From a virus: a stretch of DNA of 64,000 bases. The stretch is taken from positions 28,322 to 92,321 of the IMG/VR virus record IMGVR_UViG_3300042691_044682; one strand, given 5' to 3'. Positions 55,783 to 64,000 of this stretch are shown here, piece after piece. Within the stretch, counting starts at the first letter, position 1; each line of letters begins with the position of its first letter. The position numbers were made by a program, and so were the translations under genes. Under the pieces are notes generated by a model. That model ran no database searches. It was not told the origin of the DNA and worked only from the letters and a program-made list of their open reading frames with translations.

Positions 55783-56309
55783 TGGTGCATCCAGGAGCGC
55801 CGGTAGGGCGCGAGGATGGTCTGGGCGGCGCGCGGCAGCGAACCGGGACCGCCGGGCTGGTAGGAGCCGCCGAAGTTGCCGCCCTCGGCGAGCAGGTTGG
55901 CGTCGAGGTCGCCGGCGTCGAAGACGGCCTGGGCGGTGATCATGATGGCGGTCTTCACGTCGGCCGGCGCGGCGGCGAGGCCACCGGTGTAGGTCAGGGT
56001 AATGACCTGGCTCCGCGCGAAGTAGGCGCCGTTCGACCGCCGCACCCAGATGTCCGAATGCGTGACGTCCACGCTGGTGCCGTCGACCAGGCAGGAGGCG
56101 ACGGCGGTGATCGGCGTGCGGCGCGGGTAGATGGTCGGCGCGTCGGTCGGGCGCACCGATTCCGTCACCTGCTGGGAGAGGAGGCTGCGGCCCATGAAGG
56201 CGTCGGCCATGGCCTCGGCGGCCGCGATGGCGGCGCGCAGCTGGTTGTCATGGTCGCCCGTCGTCACCCCGAGGAAGTCCTTGAGCTCATCGAGCGTGAC
56301 GTAGGGCAT
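55779..56309 (-). CDS. head-tail connector, gp6-like
   Basis: The 176-residue protein starts YVTLDELKDFLGVTTGDHDNQLRAAIAAAEAMADAFMGR, the typical opening of gp6/YqbG connectors. YPRRTPITAVASCLVDG and a short beta end complete it. It follows the capsid gene as expected. Confidence 0.78.
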   Translation of the reverse strand: MPYVTLDELKDFLGVTTGDHDNQLRAAIAAAEAMADAFMGRSLLSQQVTESVRPTDAPTIYPRRTPITAVASCLVDGTSVDVTHSDIWVRRSNGAYFARSQVITLTYTGGLAAAPADVKTAIMITAQAVFDAGDLDANLLAEGGNFGGSYQPGGPGSLPRAAQTILAPYRRSWMHQ

Positions 56310-56315
56310 GGCGGA

Positions 56316-56576
56316 TCAGCCTTCGGTCTTCTTGCTGCGACCGGCCTTGGGCGCCGGCGGCTGCTCGGGCGGCTGCTCGGGCGGCTGCTCGGGCTCGGAC
56401 GGGGGCTCGGGCGGGGGCTCGGGGACCATCTCGAGCTTCACGCCGTGATTCTGGAACGCGGCGAGATACAGGGCATTGAGATCGATCTCGAACACGCCGT
56501 TCTCGTCGGCCGTGAACGCAGTGCCGTCCGGCATGGTGAGCCCGGTGATCGGCGGGCTGCTCTGGAAGCGGGGCAT
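56316..56576 (-). CDS. small virion-region protein with Pro/Glu repeats, 86 aa
   Basis: The first 50 residues are beta-rich (SPPITGLTMPDGTAFTADENGVFEIDL). The rest repeats PEQPP and EPPSEP and ends in basic residues. It could decorate the capsid. No family is recognised. It lies between capsid and connector genes. Confidence 0.55.
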   Translation of the reverse strand: MPRFQSSPPITGLTMPDGTAFTADENGVFEIDLNALYLAAFQNHGVKLEMVPEPPPEPPSEPEQPPEQPPEQPPAPKAGRSKKTEG

Positions 56577-56613
56577 CGGGGGGGTTTCCTGTGCCAGGAG
56601 TTGCGGAGCGAAA

Positions 56614-56635
56614 CGGGGAGGGTCACCCCTCCCCG
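56614..56635 (-). terminator. hairpin after capsid gene
   Basis: A 9-bp stem (CGGGGAGGG/CCCTCCCCG) with a four-base loop is followed on the - strand by TTTCGC. It may weaken read-through after the capsid gene. Confidence 0.5.
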
Positions 56636-56655
56636 CCCGCAGGCTCGCCGCGGCC

Positions 56656-58209
56656 TCAGCCGGCGGCGATGTTGCTGATGACCGCCTGGCCCGGCAGGAA
56701 GTAGCACTGCAGGACCTGGTCGGTGTAGACGCCGTACTCGTAGCTGCGAGTCCGGAGCGGCCACTCCATCTGGTAGTAGTCCTGACGGCACAGGACCCGG
56801 TTCACCTCGCCGACGCCCGACAGCGGATACGGGATCTCGTGCGTCAGGAAGAGGATGGTCCCCGGCGGCACGTTCGGGTGCAGCTTGATCGGGATCTCCT
56901 GCGCCCCATCCATCGAGTACTGGTTGATGTACCCGCGGATCATGCCGCCCGCACGGATGCCATCCTGCGCCGCCATGTAGGTGAAGCGCTGCATGGAGGT
57001 GGAGGCGCCCGTGGTGGCCTTGGCGCGCATCGAGCCGAGCTCGCGCGCGTTCACCCAGATCTCGGACGGCGAGATCTTCAGGTTGTCCCAGTACCAGCGC
57101 AGCACGTAGTCGATCTCGACGATGCCGCCGGCATTGTCCGAGGTCAGCGGCGTGCCCGTGCCGGCCGTGCCGGTGGCGAGGTTGTGCCACAGCGCGCCCG
57201 AGCCCGACTTGGCCACCATCGACATGAAGCCATCGTGCACCAGCGCGTTCTGGCTCCGGTCGTTCGACACCAGGTCCGCCGGAAGCGCCTGGTTGCCGCC
57301 GGCCGGAAGCGCGGTGATGACCGTGGAGTTGATCGTGGTGATCGCGTGGAGCTTCAGGTTCGCCGCGGTGCCGTCCGTCGAGCCCGCGTACCAGGCGTAG
57401 GCGACCGCGCCCTTCACCGGAGCGACGGAAGCGCTGACCACGTGCACCGAGCCGCCGGAGCCCGCCGTCGCCTGCGAGGCGGCGTCGGACGCCTGGCTGG
57501 AGCCGCCGCCGAAGGCCTGCGAGGTGCCGTCCGCGTTGGTGCGGGACACCTCGGCACGGATGCCGGTCGCGAGCGACTGCGCCGCGCCGTGCATGTAGCC
57601 CTCGAGGGTCAGCGCCACGACGCGGACATAGACCGTCGTCGCCTGCGCGATGGTGCCGCCGGATGCCGCGGTGGCGAGCGTCGGCGTCGGCGCCTTGCCG
57701 AGGCCGAAGGTGCCCAGGCCGCCGAGGATGACCTTCTCCTCGCCGATCATGAGCGCGCGCAGGTTGGACTGCACCGCGCGGGCCTTCGCATCGTCGAAGC
57801 CCTGCGCCGCCAGCTGCGCCTCGAAGGTCACGTCGCCCTCGATGCCCAGCGTGCGGAACTGCGCGAAGTAGTCCGCGGTGGTGACGGCCTGCACGCCGCC
57901 ACGACGGCCCTCGCCGACACCGACACCGATGTTCGAGGTGTCGATTCCGGTGATCGCACGCCAGTTCGCCTGGATGCCGGCGCCGCCCGTCGCGCGGGAC
58001 AACTTGTTCCGCAGCGGCGTGATGACGGGCATGAGGAGCTTGGCGGGCGCCTCGAGCGAATACGCCGTCAGCCCGGAGGTGGCCGAGCCGGACTGCGCGA
58101 AGGTGGCCTTGGCGAGCTGGCCAGGGTCCATCGCCTTGGCGAGCGCTTCCTTCACGACCGACAGCGACCGCGCGCTGTCGACCGGGTTTCCGTACTGGTC
58201 GAAGTTCAT
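56656..58209 (-). CDS. major capsid protein with Ig-like insertion
   Basis: In this 517-residue protein, segments such as ITPLRNKLSRATGGAGIQANWRAITGID, DYFAQFRTLGIEGDVTFEAQLAAQGFDDAKA, and the C-terminal IPIKLHPNVPPGTILFLTHEIPYPLSGVGEVNRVLCRQDYYQMEWPLRTRSYEYGVYTDQVLQC identify a phage major capsid protein. Residues about 185-305 look like a fibronectin/Ig-type domain inserted in a surface loop (VTVYVRVVAL-like strand, YAWYAGSTDGTAANLKL). ATG 58209 follows the gap after the scaffold gene. Confidence 0.82.
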   Translation of the reverse strand: MNFDQYGNPVDSARSLSVVKEALAKAMDPGQLAKATFAQSGSATSGLTAYSLEAPAKLLMPVITPLRNKLSRATGGAGIQANWRAITGIDTSNIGVGVGEGRRGGVQAVTTADYFAQFRTLGIEGDVTFEAQLAAQGFDDAKARAVQSNLRALMIGEEKVILGGLGTFGLGKAPTPTLATAASGGTIAQATTVYVRVVALTLEGYMHGAAQSLATGIRAEVSRTNADGTSQAFGGGSSQASDAASQATAGSGGSVHVVSASVAPVKGAVAYAWYAGSTDGTAANLKLHAITTINSTVITALPAGGNQALPADLVSNDRSQNALVHDGFMSMVAKSGSGALWHNLATGTAGTGTPLTSDNAGGIVEIDYVLRWYWDNLKISPSEIWVNARELGSMRAKATTGASTSMQRFTYMAAQDGIRAGGMIRGYINQYSMDGAQEIPIKLHPNVPPGTILFLTHEIPYPLSGVGEVNRVLCRQDYYQMEWPLRTRSYEYGVYTDQVLQCYFLPGQAVISNIAAG

Positions 58210-58445
58210 GGGTGTGGGTTCCCGGCTCCCTCGGGGAGCCGCGCGTCGCCGCGCCCCAGCGGCGTCGTGCACGGGGCTGGACAGCGCTCAGCCGCGCCCG
58301 CACCCGCGCGCTGCGCGCCGGGCGTGGCCGTGTCGTCGTGCTGTCAGAGGTGCCGGTTGCTCAGGCCGGCGATTTGCGAGCGGCGCCGCGCGAGGCGACG
58401 CGAGGCGGAACCGGCACGAGGCCGGACCGCGAACCTGGAATCAGA

Positions 58446-58476
58446 AAGGGCCCGCGGCGGTTGCCAGCGGGCCCTT
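58446..58476 (-). terminator. terminator between scaffold and capsid genes
   Basis: AAGGGCCCGC (58446-58455) pairs with GCGGGCCCTT (58467-58476), followed on the - strand by TCTG. The 287-bp gap to the capsid start is GC-rich, holds several further hairpins and no gene I can support, and probably contains the capsid promoter. Confidence 0.6.
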
Positions 58477-58496
58477 CTGTCGTTGCGCCGAACGCC

Positions 58497-59903
58497 TCAG
58501 CGGATCGGCGGCAGCGCGCTGATCGGCTTGCTCAGCGCCATCTTGGTGAGCACCAGCGCGGCCTTCTCGGGGTCGTGCTCGTACTGCTTCGCGAGGTCGT
58601 TGACGTTGATCTCGCCGGGGTCGCCGCCGGTCTCCGCCGCCTTCGACAGGGCCGGCGCCAGCATCGCCTTGGGCGGGGCCGCGGCCTTGCCCAGGGCGGT
58701 CATCTGGCTCGTCACCTCGGCCAGCTGCTTCTTGAGGGCGTCGATCTCGGCCACCGTGGCAGGGTCGGGGCCGGCCGCCTTGGCGAGGTCCGTCGTCTTG
58801 CGGCTCTTCTCGAACTCGTCGGCGCCCACCGGCTCGGGCTCGCCGCCCTCGACCGGCGGGCCCTCACCCACCTGCGGCTCGGCATAGCCCTCGTCGCCCT
58901 CGCCGTTCGCCGCGTCGAGCAGCGCATCGGCGGTGGCCGTCAGGAGCGCGGCGTGCTGGCCCATGGCATCGAGCATCGAGAGCTCGCCGCCGCCCTGGTC
59001 GCCGCCCTGCAGCGCTTCCGGCGGCAGGCCGGCGCGGATGTTCTCGATCTCGACCAGCATCATCGAGCCGAGGCGCGAGAGGTTGTCGAGCGGGTTGTCG
59101 GAGGCCTCGGCGCCCTCGCCCTCCTCGAACTCCCCGCCTTCCTCGTCGCCGAACTCCCCGCCTTCCTCGCCCTCGTCGAGCTCCTCGTCTTCCTCGCCCT
59201 CGGCGCCCTCGGCATCGAGCTCCTCGTCGTCTTCCTCGTCGTCTTCCTCGGCCCGCGCCTGGGGCGGGAAGGGCGCCTTCTTCGCCAGGCGCTTCGCCAG
59301 GTTCACGCGCGCGGACTTGCCGAGCGCGTCGAAGCCCGTCTCCACCAGGGCGCGCGGCGCCACCCCAGCCATGCTCAGCAGGTCGAAGCCGAGCAGCGCC
59401 AGCGCCTCGGCCGTGTCCGCCGGATCGGCGAGCAGCTGCGCGGACGCCTCCGGCAGCACCGTCTTCACCAGGATCTCGCCCCCGGCGGCATTGGACGCCA
59501 CCTTGACCAGGGACAGCCCATCCTCGACCCCCTCGCCCTGCTCGACCGGCGCGGCGAAGTCCGTCGCCGCGGTGCGGACGACGATCTCGCCCATGTCGCA
59601 CCAGGCCTTGGCCAGCGTCAGGGCCTCGTCGCTCACGGCGCCGGCGGGCAGATCGAGGCACGCGCCGTTCTCGATCATGTCCACCGCGCGCTCGATGCCG
59701 GCGAGGCTGTCCGCGAGGACGGAGACCGGGTCGGCCTCCCCGGGGCCGAGCGGCAGCTCGGCATCGAGCTTCTTCGCCAGGTGGTCGCTGAAGGCGTCGA
59801 ACGACTTCTTCAGCATCTCCTCCCGGTTGTCGGGGTTCGCATTGATGATCTCGGACACGCTGGTGCGCAGCGCGTCGACCATCTCCAGAAAGGCCTTCGC
59901 CAT
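58497..59903 (-). CDS. acidic scaffold-like protein, 468 aa
   Basis: The protein lies directly upstream of the capsid gene. It is mostly helical with a long acidic run (residues about 210-265, nearly all Glu, Asp, Gly) and helices at both ends. The end (NDLAKQYEHDPEKAALVLTKMALSKP) is a likely capsid-binding helix. ATG 59903 follows GGAGACCACC. An ATGA overlap at 60074 gives an alternative with 57 more residues. Size and place suggest scaffolding. Confidence 0.65.
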   Translation of the reverse strand: MAKAFLEMVDALRTSVSEIINANPDNREEMLKKSFDAFSDHLAKKLDAELPLGPGEADPVSVLADSLAGIERAVDMIENGACLDLPAGAVSDEALTLAKAWCDMGEIVVRTAATDFAAPVEQGEGVEDGLSLVKVASNAAGGEILVKTVLPEASAQLLADPADTAEALALLGFDLLSMAGVAPRALVETGFDALGKSARVNLAKRLAKKAPFPPQARAEEDDEEDDEELDAEGAEGEEDEELDEGEEGGEFGDEEGGEFEEGEGAEASDNPLDNLSRLGSMMLVEIENIRAGLPPEALQGGDQGGGELSMLDAMGQHAALLTATADALLDAANGEGDEGYAEPQVGEGPPVEGGEPEPVGADEFEKSRKTTDLAKAAGPDPATVAEIDALKKQLAEVTSQMTALGKAAAPPKAMLAPALSKAAETGGDPGEINVNDLAKQYEHDPEKAALVLTKMALSKPISALPPIR

Positions 59904-60070
59904 GGTGGTCTCCTGCTGATCGTCCCGGAACCGCCGCCGCCGGCGGTGGCTGCGCACCACGCCGGGTCGGACGGAACCCCGGGCGGCGTTGCGGATGGCG
60001 CGGTCGGAACCGACCAAGCCGTAGGGAGCCAGGCCGGTCGTCGGACCGGTCGGCTGGGTGAAGGTCGCGC

Positions 60071-63000
60071 TCATTGGTAGGTCGGCGTCGGCATCGCGCC
60101 GCGCGCCACGCGCGCCGCGACCTCGGGGCCGTAGCGCTTCTCGGCGGCGGCATAGGCACGCGCCGCCACTTCCTCGACGCCCAGGCTGGCGATCGCGCCG
60201 TAGATCGTGCCGCGCATCGCGGTCTTGGCCGCGGCGCTCACCACCGCCTGGGTGCCGATGCCGGCCCCGGCGCGGGTCAGCTCCTCGCCCGCTTCGCGCT
60301 CCGGCGGATCCCAGCCGGGCGGGGCCTCCTTGCCGCGCATGCGGTAGGTCGCCGCGCCCACCTCCTCGCCGCCCATCTGCCCCCCGAGGCCGCCAGCGAT
60401 GGCGCCAGCGAGCACGGCGGGCCCGCGGATGCCGATGGCAGCCGTCTTGCCGGCCGCACGGGCGGCGAAGCGCGCGGTGCGCGGCCCGATCGCGCCACCG
60501 AGGCGCGAAGCCAGGCGGGCGACGGTGCCGGCGGTGCGCAGCGGCTTCGGCAAATAGCGGCTCGCCACCTCGAAGGCTGCCGCGCCACCCAGCGCGCCGC
60601 CGAGCATGCCGCCCATCCGGACGGGCTCGAAGAAGCTGCGCTCGGGCGGCGCGGGCGGCGCTTGGCGCTCAGCGCGCGGGCGCGCCGGACCGCTGCCGCC
60701 GGCCTTCGGGGCGAACTCGCCGCCGCGGTCGTCGCCACGCGGGTTGCGCCGGATCTTCTGCTCGTCGAACTCACGCCGACGGCCGGGGATGCCCTCCTCC
60801 GCTGCCTTGCGCAGCAGGGCATGCGAGGCCTTGCGGAGATCGCCGGCCGACCAGGAGGCCTCCTTCCTCTTGGCGGGGCGGATCCTGCCCATGGTGCGCC
60901 GCTCGGCCTCGGCCTGGACCTCCGCCCACCAATCCTCGGCCGAACGCTCGGGCGTCCGCTTGCTCGCGAGATCCTGCTCCACCGCGCGAACCGCGGCATC
61001 GAACATCTGCTCCACCCGCGCGCGCCCGGCCATGCTGAGCACCTTGACGCCGTAGCCGCCATCCGAGACCGGGCGGGTGAGTTTGCCCACGCCGTCGACG
61101 ATGGCGCCCTTCCGGGCTTCCTCGTCGTCGAAGGACTCCACCGTCGTCGCCCCTTGTGGCGAGGTGCGCACGGTCGCCGCCGGCGGCGGGCCTGCGACGG
61201 GCGCGGGCTTGGGCGCCGGGGCCGGGGAGGCGGCACGCTTGCTCTCGATCTCGCCGATCAGCCGCGTCGCCTCGTCCGAGGTCAGCCGCATGCCCTGCGC
61301 CGGCACGATGTGCTGGTAGAAGCCGACGATCCGGCGCACGGCCTGCATCTGCGCGTCGTCGCGCGGCGGGGCGAGGCCGGTGAGCGAGTTCCTCAGCGCG
61401 CCCGCGAACTTCGCCTTCTCGGTGCCGGTGCCATAGGATTCGCGGACACCCGGCAGCAGCAGGCCGGCCTGCTTGTCGGTGCCGGCGAGCACCTGGTGGA
61501 TGAAGTTCGGGTTGAGCAGGTTGGTCTCATCCGCCTCGAACACCCGCGCCGCCGTCTCATACCAGGCCCCGGTGTTGAACTTGCCGCCCGCCCGGACCTT
61601 GTCGGAGACTTCCTTGAGCAGCGCATCGCGGACCTGCAGGCCGGGCTGCTGCACCTCGGCATCGCCGCTGGAATCCTGCTTGCGGTACGAGAAGGCGTCG
61701 TCGCCGAGCTCGTCGGCGCGAACGACGTAGCCCTTGGCGTTTGCCACCCCGAGCGCCTTGGCCCAGGCCTCGTGCTGCTCCTGGCTGCCCTCGACGCGCG
61801 GCTTGGCGCCGCCCTGGCCGGGCTTCTGCTGCTGCGCCTGGCGGCGGTTGCGGGCCATCTCGTTCGTGTCGGCGACAACGTCCTTCACCCGCGAGCCCGC
61901 GGGGATGTCCTGCACGACCTGCTTGCCGTCCTTGTCCTTCACGATGCGGACGCCACTCACCACGATGCGCTCGCCGGAAAGGTTCGGGGCGGCGATCAGG
62001 CTGAGGCGCACCTCGCTGTCGAGGCCCGGGTTGCGGATGAAGTTCACCGGCCGCGGGCGGGTCTCCGCGGCGACGAGGTGCGCCGGGATGTCTTTCACGC
62101 GGTCGAAGCGGAAGTTCACCTCCCCGTCGTCGGCCTGGTCGGCGAGGCCGAGGGTGGTGGCGATCGCCGTGCCGGTCGCCCCGGCGACGAGCAGCTCCTT
62201 CGCGTTCCGGTTGGCCCAGCGCGCGCCGCTCATGACACCTGTGCCGGCGTCTTGCGCCTTCGTCTTCAGCGTCTCGATCGACGGCAGGCGCGCCGCCACC
62301 GCGTCCTTCACCTCGCGGCCGAGCCGTGCCGCGTCCTGCCCGAAGGAGCGCAGCGGCGGGCCGAGGCGGTTCATCAGGTCGCGCGCCCGCTGGAAGCCCA
62401 CGGGCACGTTGTCGCTCTCCCGCACGCCGCGCAGGGCGCGCTGGTAGACCGCCTGGGCCGCGTTGGCGGCGCGGTCGAGGTCGGCCACCGAGCGGGACGC
62501 CGCCTGGGCGATCTCGTCGGTAAGGCCCTTGAGCTCGTTGGTCGAGACGGCCGAGATGAGGGCGTTCAACTCCTTGTCGTCGACCGGGCGCGAGGTGAGG
62601 AAGGTGGTGCGCGCCCACGGGTTCTCGATCGGCGGCGCCTTCGCGGGCTTCAGCGCGTCAGCCGCCTCAGCCACCCGCTTCATGGCGGCCTCGGCGCTGG
62701 TGTTGAGGTCGGCGACCTCGGCCTCGAGCTTGGCGATGTCGTCGCGGTACTTCGGGAGGTTCTTGATCGGCGACTCGCCGCCGTCCTTCACGATCTGCTC
62801 GACCTCCTCGAGGCGCTGCTGGCGCCGCGTGAGGTCGCTCTGCTTGAGGGCATGGGCGGTCTTCAGATCGACGGCTTCCTTGCGGATGGCCTGGTTCGCC
62901 TGCGCCAACGCATCGATCCGCGCCTTGTAGGCGGCCTTGGCGTCGGACGCCTCGCTCCGGATCTTGTCGATGATGGTCTTCTGGCGATCGGTGAGCGGGA

Positions 63001-64000
63001 AGCCGTCGTAGTTCCCGTTCATCAGGTCGCTGAGCGCGTCGGGCTTCGCGACCTTGCCGTCCTTGCCGACCAGCACCTTGCTGGTCAGGGCGGACTTGAG
63101 GCGCTTCCAGTCCTCGGGCTTCTGGCCCTTCTCGTAGAAGCCGGCCTTCGCCCCGGCGAGGCCGCGCAGGCGATCGCGCAGCTGGAGGTCCACCTGCAGG
63201 TTCGCCCAGTCGGTGGGGTCGGAGGAGTTCCAGGCCGCCTTGAGGGCGTCCGTGGTCGCCTTGCTGCGCCGCGTGGCGGCTTCCAGCGCCGGGCCCTTCG
63301 CGCGCTCGAGGTTGACCATGGCGCGCTCGCGCGCGCGGTCGCGCAGCAGCTTCAGGCGCTCGTCGGCGGGGAGCGCCTGGTAGTCGGGAGTGCCGGGCTT
63401 CGGCGGGTAGGCGGTGAAGGGCGAGCGGGTGGTGGTGGCCTTGCTGCCGTCGGTCAGGGTCTGCTCGGCCGAAATGGTGGGCTCAGCGCCGGAGCGGCGC
63501 GCGGTGGCCTGGGTGCCGAGCTTGAGGTCCGGGCGCTTGGTGTCCGGGCCGCGCGACGCCATGAACGATGCCGGGACGCTGACCGAGACTTCGCCGGTCG
63601 TGTCGGGGCGGATGACGCGCGTGCCCGGGACGCCTTCGAGGATGCGGCGCGCCACGGCGGCGTTGCGGCCGCGGATGAACTGGGCGCCGGCGATGGCGCC
63701 GCCGACGACGCCGGCACCGGCCAGGCCGGCGATCACGCCGCGCTCGTGCGCGCTGAGCCCTTCCGCCTTCGGACCGCGATCGCCGACGTCGCGCTCCTTC
63801 GACGTGAAGCGGCCGTTCTCGTCGCGGTAGTAGCGCCGGTTGGCCATGACGCCGCCGTAACCCGCAGCCGCGCCCGCGCCGCCACCCAGCGCAGCGCCGC
63901 CCAGGGCGGTAAGGCCGAGGCCGCCGAGGCCATAGGCGCCGGCCTGGCGCATGCGGGTGCGCGCGGCCAGACGGCCGATGCGCTCGTACTTGGCCGAGCG
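60071..64000 (-). CDS. giant internal virion-like protein, 5' partial
   Basis: At least 1309 residues are present and the gene runs past the window end. Gly/Ala-rich membrane-like segments occur near both ends (YGLGGLGLTALGGAALGGGAG; GGMLGGALGGAAAF; AVLAGAIAGGLGG). The middle is long coiled helix (residues about 300-480). Motifs YRDENGRFTSK and RRNPRGDDRGGEFAPK resemble the GRF-type tags seen at the ends of phage peptidase and morphogenesis proteins. It may be an ejected internal protein or a fusion with a portal or protease encoded beyond the window. Confidence 0.55.
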   Translation of the reverse strand, partial: RSAKYERIGRLAARTRMRQAGAYGLGGLGLTALGGAALGGGAGAAAGYGGVMANRRYYRDENGRFTSKERDVGDRGPKAEGLSAHERGVIAGLAGAGVVGGAIAGAQFIRGRNAAVARRILEGVPGTRVIRPDTTGEVSVSVPASFMASRGPDTKRPDLKLGTQATARRSGAEPTISAEQTLTDGSKATTTRSPFTAYPPKPGTPDYQALPADERLKLLRDRARERAMVNLERAKGPALEAATRRSKATTDALKAAWNSSDPTDWANLQVDLQLRDRLRGLAGAKAGFYEKGQKPEDWKRLKSALTSKVLVGKDGKVAKPDALSDLMNGNYDGFPLTDRQKTIIDKIRSEASDAKAAYKARIDALAQANQAIRKEAVDLKTAHALKQSDLTRRQQRLEEVEQIVKDGGESPIKNLPKYRDDIAKLEAEVADLNTSAEAAMKRVAEAADALKPAKAPPIENPWARTTFLTSRPVDDKELNALISAVSTNELKGLTDEIAQAASRSVADLDRAANAAQAVYQRALRGVRESDNVPVGFQRARDLMNRLGPPLRSFGQDAARLGREVKDAVAARLPSIETLKTKAQDAGTGVMSGARWANRNAKELLVAGATGTAIATTLGLADQADDGEVNFRFDRVKDIPAHLVAAETRPRPVNFIRNPGLDSEVRLSLIAAPNLSGERIVVSGVRIVKDKDGKQVVQDIPAGSRVKDVVADTNEMARNRRQAQQQKPGQGGAKPRVEGSQEQHEAWAKALGVANAKGYVVRADELGDDAFSYRKQDSSGDAEVQQPGLQVRDALLKEVSDKVRAGGKFNTGAWYETAARVFEADETNLLNPNFIHQVLAGTDKQAGLLLPGVRESYGTGTEKAKFAGALRNSLTGLAPPRDDAQMQAVRRIVGFYQHIVPAQGMRLTSDEATRLIGEIESKRAASPAPAPKPAPVAGPPPAATVRTSPQGATTVESFDDEEARKGAIVDGVGKLTRPVSDGGYGVKVLSMAGRARVEQMFDAAVRAVEQDLASKRTPERSAEDWWAEVQAEAERRTMGRIRPAKRKEASWSAGDLRKASHALLRKAAEEGIPGRRREFDEQKIRRNPRGDDRGGEFAPKAGGSGPARPRAERQAPPAPPERSFFEPVRMGGMLGGALGGAAAFEVASRYLPKPLRTAGTVARLASRLGGAIGPRTARFAARAAGKTAAIGIRGPAVLAGAIAGGLGGQMGGEEVGAATYRMRGKEAPPGWDPPEREAGEELTRAGAGIGTQAVVSAAAKTAMRGTIYGAIASLGVEEVAARAYAAAEKRYGPEVAARVARGAMPTPTYQ

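Overview
The window is one piece of a temperate tailed-phage genome (siphovirus type with a lambda-like tail) from a very GC-rich alphaproteobacterium. The host guess rests on composition and on phage-borne homologues of GcrA and GapR, two regulators typical of Alphaproteobacteria; an Acetobacteraceae/Rhodospirillales-like host is plausible but not proven. A phage attachment site (the 3' end of a tRNA gene) lies directly behind the integrase at about 24.67 kb with phage genes on both sides, so this stretch looks like uninterrupted phage DNA (free form, viral contig, or a prophage joined elsewhere). Neither end of the window is a phage end: a gene is cut at base 64000, and terminase and portal genes are not seen.

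Region 1 (1-2.3 kb and 7.7-14.3 kb, + strand) holds small accessory genes. Few resemble known families: an Api92/DUF1281-like protein, an adenine-type DNA methyltransferase and a possible DUF5983-like protein. Almost every gene boundary there carries a repeated two-hairpin RNA element that ends at the Shine-Dalgarno sequence. Between 2.47 and 3.10 kb is an approximately 630-nt stretch with no credible protein gene but with its own promoter, many strong hairpins (two with GNRA tetraloops) and a 14-bp terminator. I read it as a large structured non-coding RNA.

Region 2 (3.1-7.5 kb) is the genetic switch and replication block. It has a lysogeny gene of unknown function, a CI-like repressor whose S24 protease residues look lost, a divergent Cro-like gene, a VRR-NUC nuclease, and a leftward operon with a DUF1376/YdaU-like replication gene, a small partner and a third HTH regulator. 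Ten GTTAC/GTAAC repeats inside the replication gene mark a probable origin. A 14-bp palindrome, CACAG-N4-CTGTG, recurs at several promoters.

Region 3 (14.5-24.7 kb) is a dense rightward early operon. It contains a RecE-like exonuclease, RecT, regulators (MarR-type, HTH, GapR, GcrA), many small proteins, a putative excisionase and the tyrosine integrase, followed by attP. Four short + strand reading frames follow, one altered by a tandem duplication, and then a bidirectional terminator at 25.78 kb.

Region 4 (25.9-64.0 kb, - strand, read right to left) is the late region. In order it carries a large internal virion protein, an acidic scaffold-like protein, the major capsid protein, connectors, a neck protein, a GIY-YIG homing endonuclease, tail terminator, tail tube, tail chaperones with a -1 frameshift, a tape measure with an embedded SleB-like hydrolase, the M-L-K-I-J tail tip, and an accessory cluster (methyltransferase, SNase, GT9-like glycosyltransferase). 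It ends with fibre proteins built from 20-residue repeats, a collar fibre, holin, endolysin and small membrane proteins.
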